Shown in pieces: positions 7,597 to 14,940 of a stretch of DNA of 64,000 nt. Below the pieces are notes generated by a model. The model searched no databases, was not told where the DNA came from, and saw only the letters and a list, made by a program, of their open reading frames with translations. This DNA comes from Kutzneria sp044547355. Its GTDB lineage: Bacteria > Actinomycetota > Actinomycetes > Mycobacteriales > Pseudonocardiaceae. The translations under genes were made by a program, and so were the position numbers. Numbering within the stretch: the first letter of the stretch is position 1; the number at the start of each line of letters is the position of its first letter. Location of the stretch: the NCBI RefSeq assembly GCF_044547355.1, contig NZ_JBIUAG010000037.1, positions 1 through 64,000 on the forward strand, read 5' to 3'.

Positions 7597-8838
7597 ATGC
7601 TTCTGCGTGACCGGGCGGCTACTTCGTGCGATGGTGTCGGCGTGGCGCGGGGTGCGGACGCCGAGCGGGCGGCGAGATTCCGGGATGTGGCCGCGGTGGG
7701 CCAGTTCCGGGTGCTGTGGCTGGCCCACGCCCAGTCGAGGGTCGGGGACCAGCTGGCCCGGGTGGCGCTGTCGGTGCTGGTGTACGACCGGACGCATTCG
7801 GCGGCGTGGACGGCGTTGACGTACGCGATGACGATCCTGCCCAACCTGGTCGGCGGGACCTGGCTGTCGGGCCTGGCCGACCGGTTCGACCGGCGCACGG
7901 TGATGGTGGTGGCCGACGCCGTCAGGGCGGCCTTGGTGGCGTTGATGGTCGTGCCGGGCCTGCCCATCGCGGTGCTGGTGGTGCTGCTGTGCCTGGTGCA
8001 GCTGCCGTTCACGCCTTTCTCCTCCGCGCGCAACGCGGTGCTGCCGACGATCCTCAGCGGCGACCGGTACATGGTGGGCCTGGCGGTGATGCGCACGACG
8101 GACCAGCTGAGCCTGGTCGGCGGCATCGCGGCCGGGGCGACGCTGGTGACCCTGCTGGGCACCTCCACGACGTTGGCGATCGACGCCGTGACGTTCGCGC
8201 TGTCGGCGCTGCTGGTCGGGCTCGGGGTACGCAGCCACCGCCCGCCCGGCGTCCCGCACAAGAAGCACCTGCGGGCCGGTCTCCGGCTCGTGGCCGGCGA
8301 TCCGCAGCTGCGGGCCCTGGTCGCAATCGCTTGCGTCAACGGCTTCTACATCGTGCCGGAGTCACTCGCCGTGCCCTACGCCGCGCAGCTACGAGGCGGC
8401 ACCGGCGCGGTCGGCTGGCTCCTGGCCGCCGTGCCGGCCGGCTCGGTCGTCGGCATGCTCTGGCTCAAGAGCCTCCGCCCCGACCTGCGGTTGCGCCTGA
8501 TGGTCCCGCTGACCGTCGCCACGTGCGCCATCCTCGTGCCCACCTGGGCCGCCCCCGCACTCGCCGTCTCCGCCGCCCTCTGGGCCTTGTCCGGCCTGGC
8601 CAGCGCCCACGACATGGTCGTCCAAGGCGCGTTCGTGCAACGGGTTCCCGACGCCTCCCGAGGCCAGGCCATCGGCCTGGCCAGCGCCGCCATGCAGTCC
8701 GCCCAGGGCATCGGCATCGTCTTGGCCGGCCTGCTCGCCGAGGTCCTCAATCCTGGTGCCGTCATCGGCTTGGCCGGCGCCGCCGGCGTGGTCGCCGCGA
8801 CGGCCGCCGGCCTCGCCTGGCGGCGGGCAGCGGGATAG
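7597..8838 (+). CDS. MFS transporter
   Basis: A 413-residue major facilitator with about twelve membrane segments, of the drug:proton antiporter DHA1/enterobactin-exporter (EntS-like) type. It has WLAHAQSRVGDQLARVALSVL at the first helix, DRFDRRTVM in the cytoplasmic loop 2-3 motif A region, and a central basic loop around RSHRPPGVPHKK. It probably exports a small hydrophobic compound. The ATG at 7597 has GGAG eight bases upstream. A GTG at 7642 is possible but leaves a shorter lead. It is controlled by the divergent TetR. Confidence 0.8.
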   Translation: MLLRDRAATSCDGVGVARGADAERAARFRDVAAVGQFRVLWLAHAQSRVGDQLARVALSVLVYDRTHSAAWTALTYAMTILPNLVGGTWLSGLADRFDRRTVMVVADAVRAALVALMVVPGLPIAVLVVLLCLVQLPFTPFSSARNAVLPTILSGDRYMVGLAVMRTTDQLSLVGGIAAGATLVTLLGTSTTLAIDAVTFALSALLVGLGVRSHRPPGVPHKKHLRAGLRLVAGDPQLRALVAIACVNGFYIVPESLAVPYAAQLRGGTGAVGWLLAAVPAGSVVGMLWLKSLRPDLRLRLMVPLTVATCAILVPTWAAPALAVSAALWALSGLASAHDMVVQGAFVQRVPDASRGQAIGLASAAMQSAQGIGIVLAGLLAEVLNPGAVIGLAGAAGVVAATAAGLAWRRAAG

Positions 8839-8848
8839 GTTCTTCCTT

Positions 8849-9973
8849 GTGACGGACCGCAATCCGGCCGGGCGGATGGTCGACGCCGCCCGGGCCTGGC
8901 TGGACAGTCTGGACGACGAGCAGCGCGCGGCGGCGGCGTGGCCGTGGCCGGCGGAGGAGGAGCGGCGCCGCTGGTACTACACGCCGACCGACCACGGGGG
9001 CCTGCCGCTGACGCGGATGCGGCCGGCGCAGCAGCAGCTGGCGATGAGGCTGGTGGCGTCGGGACTGTCGCGGGCGGGCTTCGTGACGGTGTCGACGATC
9101 ATGGGCCTGGAGAACGTGCTCGACGGCCTGGAGGGCTGGCGCGTGGACTGGGGCCGGGAGCGCGGGCGGGATCCGCAGCTGTACTGGCTGCGGGTGTTCG
9201 GCGAGCCGTCGGACGAGGGCCCCTGGTCGTGGCGGTTCGGCGGGCACCACGTGTCGGTGCACCACGTTGTGCTGAACGGCACAGTTCAGGCCAGCACGCC
9301 GTGCTTCCTCGGCGCGGACCCGGCGGCCTCGCCGCTGCTGGGCGGCCACCTGCTCCGGCCGCTCGGGGCGGTGGAGGACCTGGGCCGGGAGCTGGTGCGC
9401 TCGTTCGACGAGGAGCTGCTCAAGCAGACGATCATCAGCCGGACGCCGCCGGTGGACGTCGTCAGCGGCAACCGGCCCCGGATCGCCCACGGGGACACGG
9501 CGATGCGCCTGCCGGACGTCTGGCGCGGCCGGTTCACCGAGCCGCGCCTGGCCGAGTCCGTTGAGCAGATCCAGCGCAACGCCGAGGCCGGCATCGGCCT
9601 GCGGCCGGAGCATCTCGACGACGTGAGCCTGACGACCGTCCCGAAGGGCGTGCCGGCGGCCAAGTTGTCACGACAACAGCAGGACCAGTTGCGAGCCCTG
9701 CTCATGGTGTTCCTGGGCCGGGTCCCGGACGAGCTGGCCGAGCGGGAGGCGGCCAAGTTCGCCGGCGACAAGCTGCTGGACGTGCACTTCGCCTGGGCCG
9801 GCGGCGTCGAGCCGGGCCAGCCGCACTACTACCGGCTACAAGGTCCGCGATTGCTGGCCGAGTACGACAACACGCAGCGCGAGGTCAACCACGTGCACTC
9901 GGTGTGGCGGGACCCGGAGGGCGACTTCGGCGACGACGTGCTGGCCCGCCACCTCGCCGCCCACCACCGTTAG
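8849..9973 (+). CDS. DUF3500 domain protein
   Basis: A 374-residue protein that matches the DUF3500 family along nearly its whole length. Recognisable parts are WPWPAEEERRRWYYTP near the N-terminus, the GGHHVSVH histidine motif, FLGADPA, and a C-terminal HYYRLQGPRLLAEYDN. The biochemical role of the family is not established; the conserved histidines suggest a metal or small-ligand site. There is no signal peptide in this copy. It starts at GTG, 10 bases after the MFS stop, so it may be read together with the exporter. Confidence 0.75.
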   Translation: MTDRNPAGRMVDAARAWLDSLDDEQRAAAAWPWPAEEERRRWYYTPTDHGGLPLTRMRPAQQQLAMRLVASGLSRAGFVTVSTIMGLENVLDGLEGWRVDWGRERGRDPQLYWLRVFGEPSDEGPWSWRFGGHHVSVHHVVLNGTVQASTPCFLGADPAASPLLGGHLLRPLGAVEDLGRELVRSFDEELLKQTIISRTPPVDVVSGNRPRIAHGDTAMRLPDVWRGRFTEPRLAESVEQIQRNAEAGIGLRPEHLDDVSLTTVPKGVPAAKLSRQQQDQLRALLMVFLGRVPDELAEREAAKFAGDKLLDVHFAWAGGVEPGQPHYYRLQGPRLLAEYDNTQREVNHVHSVWRDPEGDFGDDVLARHLAAHHR

Positions 9974-9974
9974 G

Positions 9975-10008
9975 GCGCGGGTGGCGCATGGAGGAACGCC
10001 ACCCGCGC
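9975..10008. terminator. Bidirectional terminator hairpin
   Basis: GCGCGGGTGGCG and CGCCACCCGCGC form a perfect 12-base stem around a 10-base loop. It lies exactly between the convergent stops of the DUF3500 gene (9973) and the epimerase gene (10016), so it can end transcription from both sides. Confidence 0.7.
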
Positions 10009-10015
10009 GAGTCCG

Positions 10016-10762
10016 TCAGTGCTGGGCGGCCAGCCACTCGTCCAGGCTGGTCCGCGCCAGCCGGGCGTCCGGCCCGGGCAGCAGCACGGTCTGTCCGGGC
10101 ACGCCGCCGTAGAACAGGGCGTTCGGGTCGGTGATCACCTGGCGCCGGTCGCCCCGGTAGGCCAGCACCCGGCGCACCCACTCGTCCAAGGTGTGCGACT
10201 GCGGCCCGGCGATCTCGACGATGCCGTTGGCCGGGTCCCCGGCGGCGGCGCCGGCGACCGCTGTTGACACGTCAACAGCGGCGATGGGCTGCACGCCCAC
10301 CCCCGGCAGCCGGACCGCGCCGTCGACCATGGACGAGTCGGCGATGGCCCCGGCGAACTCGAAGAACTGAGTGGCCCGCAGGATGGTGTGCGGCAGCCCG
10401 GCCGCGCGGATGGCGCTTTCCTGGGCGACCTTGGCCCGGTAGTAGCCGATCTCGGGCGAGCGGTCGATGCCGATGATCGACAGCGCCACGTAGTGGCCGA
10501 CGCCGGCCTCCCGGGCGGCCTCGGTCAGGTTGCCGGTCGAGGTGGTGAAGAAGCTCATCACGTCGTCGTCGGCGAACGACGGCGAGTTGGACACGTCGAC
10601 CAGCACGTTCGCGTCCTGAAGCACCTCCTTGAGCCCCTCGCCGGTCAGCGTGTTCACACCGGTGCTCGGCGCGGCGGCGACGGCCTCGTGGCCGGCCTCG
10701 GTCAGCCGGCGCACCACGCCCGAGCCGATCAGGCCGGTGCCCCCGATGACGACGATCTTCAT
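10016..10762 (-). CDS. NAD(P)-binding epimerase/NmrA-like protein, probable ECF41 target
   Basis: A 248-residue atypical short-chain dehydrogenase. The Rossmann dinucleotide motif GGTGLIGSG is at residues 7-15, and ALSIIGID and YYRAKVAQE are at the place of the catalytic Ser/Tyr-Lys region. It is most like NmrA/epimerase-type proteins. Known ECF41 sigma factors are accompanied by a carboxymuconolactone decarboxylase, oxidoreductase or epimerase (COE) gene. This one fits, because a SigJ-type factor lies at 11431-12294 and an ECF41-like promoter lies upstream (10799-10825). The substrate is unknown. Confidence 0.8.
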   Translation of the reverse strand: MKIVVIGGTGLIGSGVVRRLTEAGHEAVAAAPSTGVNTLTGEGLKEVLQDANVLVDVSNSPSFADDDVMSFFTTSTGNLTEAAREAGVGHYVALSIIGIDRSPEIGYYRAKVAQESAIRAAGLPHTILRATQFFEFAGAIADSSMVDGAVRLPGVGVQPIAAVDVSTAVAGAAAGDPANGIVEIAGPQSHTLDEWVRRVLAYRGDRRQVITDPNALFYGGVPGQTVLLPGPDARLARTSLDEWLAAQH

Positions 10763-10798
10763 GGTTCCTCCCCGTGTTCGCGGTGGCTCGCCAGCTAG

Positions 10799-10825
10799 GA
10801 CCGGGCAGCCCTCAGGTTTGTGACA
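10799..10825 (-). promoter_or_regulatory. ECF41-like promoter of the epimerase gene
   Basis: On the minus strand TGTCACA (10825-10819) is followed after 16 bases by GGTC (10802-10799), 37 bases upstream of the epimerase start. The published ECF41 consensus is TGTCACA-N16-CGTC, so only one base differs. The opposite promoter for the cupin has the same two boxes and spacing. Confidence 0.6.
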
Positions 10826-10832
10826 CCCCGGC

Positions 10833-10859
10833 TGTCACACATCCGGGGCCGGCCCGGTC
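10833..10859 (+). promoter_or_regulatory. ECF41-like promoter of the cupin gene
   Basis: TGTCACA (10833-10839) is followed after 16 bases by GGTC (10856-10859), 39 bases before the cupin start. It mirrors the epimerase promoter; both share CCCGGTCCTAGCTG around and after the -10 box. Confidence 0.6.
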
Positions 10860-10897
10860 CTAGCTGATCGTCAACCCGAGAACCGGAGGAGCACACC

Positions 10898-11338
10898 GTG
10901 GACGACTTCTACGCCGCCGGACCGCCGCCACAGCTGGACGTGGTGGCCACCGTGCCGAACGCGCCCCAGATCCACGCGCAGGCCGAGGCGATGACCATTC
11001 TCGTCACGCTGCCGCCCGACAGCCCCGGCGCGCCGCCGCACCGCCACTCCGGCCCGGCCTACGGCTACGTGGTCAAGGGCGAGATCGTCTTCGAGCTGGA
11101 GGGCGAGCCGGCGCGGGTGGTCAAGGCGGGCGAGGCGTTCTGGGAGCCGGGCGGCGACGTGATCCACTACCAGGACGGCAACCACCTGGCCGACGCCGAG
11201 TCGGCCTTCGTGGTGACCATGTTCTGCGTGCCCGGGCAGCCGATGCTGGTGCCGGTCAGCGCCGAGGAACTGGCGCTGCGCAAGGACCGCCGCGCGCCGG
11301 TTTCCGTTGGCAGGACAGGCGTTCAGCCCAACGGATGA
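10898..11338 (+). CDS. Cupin domain protein
   Basis: A 146-residue single-domain cupin. The two metal-binding motifs are present: PPHRHSGPAYGYVVKGE (motif 1 with His-His-Glu) and PGGDVIHYQDGN (motif 2 with His). Its function is not clear; it could be a dioxygenase, isomerase or sensor. The GTG start has CGGAGGAG upstream. The divergent partner is an epimerase/NmrA-like gene with a matching ECF41-like promoter, and the sigma factor gene follows. I infer that both genes belong to its regulon. Confidence 0.8.
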   Translation: MDDFYAAGPPPQLDVVATVPNAPQIHAQAEAMTILVTLPPDSPGAPPHRHSGPAYGYVVKGEIVFELEGEPARVVKAGEAFWEPGGDVIHYQDGNHLADAESAFVVTMFCVPGQPMLVPVSAEELALRKDRRAPVSVGRTGVQPNG

Positions 11339-11369
11339 TGCCAACGGGGTCCGTGGGCGCTGGGTGGGC

Positions 11370-11413
11370 GACGGGGCTGGCGTACGCTGCGGAGGCACCG
11401 CGCCAGCCCCGTC
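11370..11413. terminator. Hairpin between cupin and sigJ-like gene
   Basis: GACGGGGCTGGCG (11370-11382) and CGCCAGCCCCGTC (11401-11413) are perfect inverted repeats around an 18-base loop. The hairpin lies 32 bases after the cupin stop and 18 bases before the sigma start. It may end the cupin message or act in the leader of the sigma gene. Confidence 0.5.
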
Positions 11414-11430
11414 GAAAGGGACCACACAGC

Positions 11431-12294
11431 ATGGAGACGACGCTCGACGACGCGGCCGCGGTCTTCGCCGAGGTGCGGCCCCGCCTGTTCGGCATCGCCT
11501 ACCGCATGCTGGGCACGGCCGCCGACGCCGAGGATCTGGTGCAGGAGGTCTGGATCCGCTGGCAGACCTGCGATCGCTCGGCGGTGCGCAACCCCGCGGC
11601 CTACCTGGCCACCACCGCCACCCGGCTGGCCATCAACGCCACCCAGACGGCCTACGCGCGGCGGGAGAGCTACGTCGGGCCGTGGCTGCCGGAGCCGATC
11701 GACACATCGGCCGACCCGCAGCTGGGCGCCGAGCGGGCGGCCGCGCTGGAACTGGGTGTGTTGCTGCTGCTGGAAAAGCTCACGCCGACCGAGCGCGCCG
11801 CCTACGTGCTGCGGGAGGCGTTCGACTACCCGTACCAGCAGATCGCCGAGATCGTGCAGACCACGGAGGCCACCGCCCGGCAGTACGTCAGCCGCGCCCG
11901 CAAGCATCTGGCGGCCGAGCGCCGGGCCCCGGTCGACCCGGACGAGCAGCGGCGGCTGCTGACCGCCTTCGTCAAGGCGGCGCAGGCCGGGGACCTGTCG
12001 GCGCTGGAGGAGCTGTTCGCCGCGGACGTCGTCAGCTACTCCGACGGCGGCGGCGTCGTGCGGGCCACGAAGCACGTGGTCAGGGGCGCGGACGCGGTGG
12101 CCAAGCTGGTGCGCGCCTGGTCGACCAACTTCTGGGACGACGTGCGGGCCGTGCCGGCCGCCCTGAACGGCGCGGATGCCGTGCTGCTGCAACGCAACGG
12201 CGAGACGATCGGCGTGCTGGCCGTGGCCGGATCGGCCGCGGGCATCGACGAGGTGATGTGGGTGCTGAACCCGGCCAAGCTCACCGCGCTGTGA
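11431..12294 (+). CDS. sigJ: ECF41/SigJ-type sigma factor with SnoaL-like C-terminal domain
   Basis: A 287-residue sigma factor. Region 2 (about residues 10-75, RPRLFGIAYRMLGTAADAED) and region 4 (about 105-160, LTPTERAAYVLREAF, TTEATARQYVSRARKHL) are followed by an extra NTF2/SnoaL-like domain (about 170-287, with AFVKAAQAGDLSALEELFA). The SnoaL domain is the hallmark of the ECF41 group, where it controls the factor's own activity and replaces an anti-sigma protein. The neighbouring divergent epimerase and cupin genes carry ECF41-like promoters. Confidence 0.85.
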   Translation: METTLDDAAAVFAEVRPRLFGIAYRMLGTAADAEDLVQEVWIRWQTCDRSAVRNPAAYLATTATRLAINATQTAYARRESYVGPWLPEPIDTSADPQLGAERAAALELGVLLLLEKLTPTERAAYVLREAFDYPYQQIAEIVQTTEATARQYVSRARKHLAAERRAPVDPDEQRRLLTAFVKAAQAGDLSALEELFAADVVSYSDGGGVVRATKHVVRGADAVAKLVRAWSTNFWDDVRAVPAALNGADAVLLQRNGETIGVLAVAGSAAGIDEVMWVLNPAKLTAL

Positions 12295-12309
12295 GCTCGG
12301 CCGGTCGGC

Positions 12310-13215
12310 TCAGGCCCGGGCCGGCAGCAGGCCCAGCCGGCCGACCACCTCGGTGGTGGCCCTGGACATGTTGAACGTGTAGAAGTGCACGCCCGGCACG
12401 CCCTCGTCGATCAGGCGCTGGGCCAGTTCGGTGACCACGTCGATGCCCTCGGCCCGAAAGGCCTTCGGGTCGTCGACCAGCGGTTCGAGCCGCCGCGCGA
12501 TCGACGCCGGCACTGGGGCGCCGGACAGCTCCACGGTCTTGTGCAGCGTGCGAGCCGTGGTCAGCGGCAGAATCCCGGGCAACAGCGGGGCGTCGCAGCC
12601 CCGCGCGGCCATCCGGTCCCGCAGCCGCAGGAAGTCCTCGGCCTCGAAGAACAGCTGCGCGATGGCGAAGTCCGCGCCGGCCCGGAACTTCCGCACCAGG
12701 TACTCGGTGTCGGTGTCGAGGTCGGCCGAGCGGGGATGCCCGTACGGGAAAGCCGAGACTCCCACACAGAAGTCGCCGAGCTCCCGCACCAACGAGACCA
12801 GTTCCTCGGCGTAGGTCAACCCCTGCGGGTGCTTGACCCACTCCCCCATCGGGTCGCCGGGCGGGTCGCCCCGCACGGCCAGGATGTTGCGCACCCCCAC
12901 CGCCGCGTACCAGCCGATGACGTTGCGCAGCTCGGCGACCGAGTGGTCGACGGCGGTCAGGTGCGCCATCGGCAACAGGGACGTCTCCTGCACCACCCGA
13001 CCGGTGGTGCGGATCGTCCGGTCCCGACTCGACCCGCCGGCCCCGTAGGTCACCGACATGAACGCCGGGTCCAGGCCCTCCAACTGCCGGATCGCCAGCC
13101 AGAGCCGCTGCTCGTCGGCGGCGTCACGGGGCGGGAAGAACTCGACCGAGAACACCGGCCCCGGCCCGTTCAGGCGATCCAGCACATGCGCGCACTCCAC
13201 GCGTGTCAGCTCCAT
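12310..13215 (-). CDS. metF: 5,10-methylenetetrahydrofolate reductase
   Basis: This flavoenzyme reduces methylene-THF to 5-methyl-THF for methionine synthesis in the cytoplasm. The TIM-barrel motifs are clear: FSVEFFPPRD, VTYGAGGSSRDRT, HLTAVDHS, NILAVRGDPP, GVSAFPYGHP, FAIAQLFFEAEDF and PGILPLTT. At about 301 residues the length is normal. A cobalamin riboswitch lies immediately upstream. The start is uncertain: the ATG at 13215 is used here, and an in-frame GTG at 13230 is possible. Neither has a strong Shine-Dalgarno sequence, which fits control at the translation step by the riboswitch. Confidence 0.9.
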   Translation of the reverse strand: MELTRVECAHVLDRLNGPGPVFSVEFFPPRDAADEQRLWLAIRQLEGLDPAFMSVTYGAGGSSRDRTIRTTGRVVQETSLLPMAHLTAVDHSVAELRNVIGWYAAVGVRNILAVRGDPPGDPMGEWVKHPQGLTYAEELVSLVRELGDFCVGVSAFPYGHPRSADLDTDTEYLVRKFRAGADFAIAQLFFEAEDFLRLRDRMAARGCDAPLLPGILPLTTARTLHKTVELSGAPVPASIARRLEPLVDDPKAFRAEGIDVVTELAQRLIDEGVPGVHFYTFNMSRATTEVVGRLGLLPARA

Positions 13216-13234
13216 CCTCGTGGACAACACAGCC

Positions 13235-13375
13235 GTGCCCGCGGCCGGTGTCTGACTCCCGGCCCGTGGAGCCGGTCACAGTGGCGGGACCGTGCCGGAT
13301 TCGCACCGGCTTCCCTGCACCGCGGGCCTCGGCCAGACGATACCGGCCGAGGCCCCGCGGGTCCCGCACACGCCC
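13235..13375 (-). promoter_or_regulatory. Cobalamin (B12) riboswitch upstream of metF
   Basis: Read on the minus strand, positions 13316-13283 give the conserved B12-riboswitch core: GGGAAGCCGGTGCGAATCC, followed by GGCACGGTCCCGC and then CCACTGTGA. This corresponds to the junction with the B12 box. A long stem (13360-13346 with 13334-13321) precedes it, and a GC-rich helix around 13250-13275 follows. The outer limits are approximate. No U-tract follows, so it probably masks the metF start rather than ending transcription. Confidence 0.85.
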
Positions 13376-13473
13376 GCCATTCGGAACGACAACGGAGGAA
13401 ACAGCCAGATCTTTCAGGCCAGATGCCTGGCGTGCTGAGGTTCACCCCGGTGGTGAACGACGTCAGCAGCTCG

Positions 13474-13503
13474 GCGGGGTTGCGGTAGGCGGGGTTGCGG
13501 TAG
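13474..13503. repeat. Perfect 15-base tandem duplication
   Basis: GCGGGGTTGCGGTAG occurs twice head to tail (13474-13488 and 13489-13503). It sits in the 276-base stretch between the riboswitch and the TIGR01777 gene. The stretch also holds an inverted repeat GTTCACC-N5-GGTGAAC (13440-13458). No gene could be supported here. Confidence 0.7.
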
Positions 13504-13613
13504 TCGCACCTGCGACCGGCCGCTGTGCCCCCAGCGCGCCGCCCCGCAGATCGGCCGGCCGCTGCGCGCCAACGAGAACCGCAGTACCTTCGTGCCGTAC
13601 CCGGACTGCTAGC

Positions 13614-13628
13614 GTTAACGGTGTTAAC
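13614..13628. promoter_or_regulatory. Operator-like palindrome GTTAAC-N3-GTTAAC
   Basis: Two GTTAAC hexamers, each self-complementary, flank GGT and make a 15-base palindrome. It lies 23 bases before the start of the TIGR01777 gene, in AT-rich bases unlike the surroundings. The position suits a repressor site over the promoter; the regulator is unknown. Confidence 0.45.
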
Positions 13629-13651
13629 CGAGCCGCGAGATGGGGAGTCCG

Positions 13652-14530
13652 ATGCGTGTAGTGGTCGCCGGGGCGTCCGGGGTGATCGGGACCGCGCTGA
13701 CACCGGTCCTGCGTTCCGCCGGACACGAGGTCCTTCGCCTGGTCCGCCGCTCCCCCACCGCCGCCGACGAACGCCAATGGGATCCGGTGGCGGGTTCTCT
13801 TGAGGACGGGGCGCTGGACGGCGTCGATGCCGTGATCAACCTGTGTGCGGTCGACACCACCGCTCGGAGATGGACACCCGAGTTCAAGCAGGAGCTCATC
13901 GACAGCCGCGTCGTGCCCACACGGGTGCTGGCGGAGGCAGTCGCTTCCCACGGCGTTCCCGCGCTGTTGAACAGCTCGTCCGTCGCCTACTACGGCGACA
14001 CCGGCGACACCGTCGTCGACGAGTCCGCGCCTGCCGGGTCCGGATTCCTCGCCGACATGGACCGCGAGCGTGAAGAGGCTGCCGCTGCCGCCTCGGACGC
14101 TCGGGTTGTCTTGCTGCGCACAGGGATTGTTCTGTCGCCTACCGGCGGTTTGCTCGGGCAGCTGCGGCCCATGGTCGCCTGGGGCGCGGGAGGCCGCATG
14201 GGGACTGGACGGCAGTACCTCGCATGGATCTCCCTCCACGACGAGGTCTCCGCCATCAAGCACGTTCTCGAACACCCCGAGATCACCGGCCCCGTCAACC
14301 TGTCCGGGCCCCAACCCGTCACCAACGCCGAAATGGTCCGCGCCGTCGGCCGCCTCCTCCACCGCCCCACCCCATGGGTCTACCCGCCCCGGCTCCTACG
14401 ACTGTTCGCCGGCGAACTCGCCGACGCCGGCGCCCTCACCGGCCAACGCGCCGTCCCCGACGCACTGCTGCGCCACGGCTTCGAATTCCGCCATCCGACC
14501 GTGTCGGTGGCACTGGCGGCTGCTTTGTAG
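13652..14530 (+). CDS. TIGR01777 family epimerase-like protein
   Basis: A 292-residue extended short-chain dehydrogenase of the TIGR01777 (YfcH/SulA) type. Seen are the N-terminal GASGVIGTAL nucleotide motif, INLCAVD, RVVPTRVLAEAV, the family signature SSVAYYGDTGD with the Tyr, and a C-terminal domain with VNLSGPQPVTNAEMV and FEFRHPTVSVAL. It should bind NADP; the reaction is not known for the family. The ATG at 13652 (MRVVV) is chosen because GGGGAG lies five bases upstream; an ATG four codons earlier is weaker. Confidence 0.85.
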   Translation: MRVVVAGASGVIGTALTPVLRSAGHEVLRLVRRSPTAADERQWDPVAGSLEDGALDGVDAVINLCAVDTTARRWTPEFKQELIDSRVVPTRVLAEAVASHGVPALLNSSSVAYYGDTGDTVVDESAPAGSGFLADMDREREEAAAAASDARVVLLRTGIVLSPTGGLLGQLRPMVAWGAGGRMGTGRQYLAWISLHDEVSAIKHVLEHPEITGPVNLSGPQPVTNAEMVRAVGRLLHRPTPWVYPPRLLRLFAGELADAGALTGQRAVPDALLRHGFEFRHPTVSVALAAAL

Positions 14531-14940
14531 GAGGTTCTTGGGGGTGGGGGTGGAGGTGGGGGTGGGTCTGTGGTTCTTGCGCTGATCGGGTGCTCGCCAC
14601 ACTTTCATGTGCACCGGCTGGCAGGGCTGCGCTTGCCCCACCGCTAGGGCGTGTCTACCGCTGGGTTCAAATGCTTTAGCCCTTGCCGTGTCTGGCTGGA
14701 GTGCCGCGAGTCAGGTGGGGGGTGGGGGTCGTGGCGCGGTGGCGGGAGGGTGGGTGGTGCGGTTTACAGAGGGCTTGGGACGTGGGAGGGGGGTGGCTTT
14801 GGTTGTTTGGTTGCCGTTTGGGGGGTGGGCGCGTTGCTAGGTTGGAAAGCGCTTTCCTGAAGGAATCTTCAGGGTGGACACGATCGGGTAATCCTTGTCT
14901 GGCAAGGGGATTTGTCTCTGGTGAGTGGTAAGATGGGGGT
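14531..14940. other. Structured 410-base intergenic region
   Basis: No gene is supported here. The left half is extremely G-rich on the plus strand, with runs that could form G-quadruplexes (14540-14566 and 14717-14757). The right half has the perfect 14-base palindrome GGAAAGCGCTTTCC (14844-14857), overlapped by the hairpin CCTGAAG-GAAT-CTTCAGG (14856-14873). The AAAGCGCTTT core resembles LacI/GalR-family operators. Base composition drops in GC in the last 150 bases, which probably hold the promoter of the HNH gene. Confidence 0.5.
14844..14857. promoter_or_regulatory. LacI-type operator-like palindrome
   Basis: GGAAAGCGCTTTCC is a perfect 14-base palindrome with a central CG, the form bound by many LacI/GalR repressors. 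It lies 84 bases before the HNH gene. No lacI gene or sugar operon is in the window, so the assignment rests only on the pattern. Confidence 0.35.
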
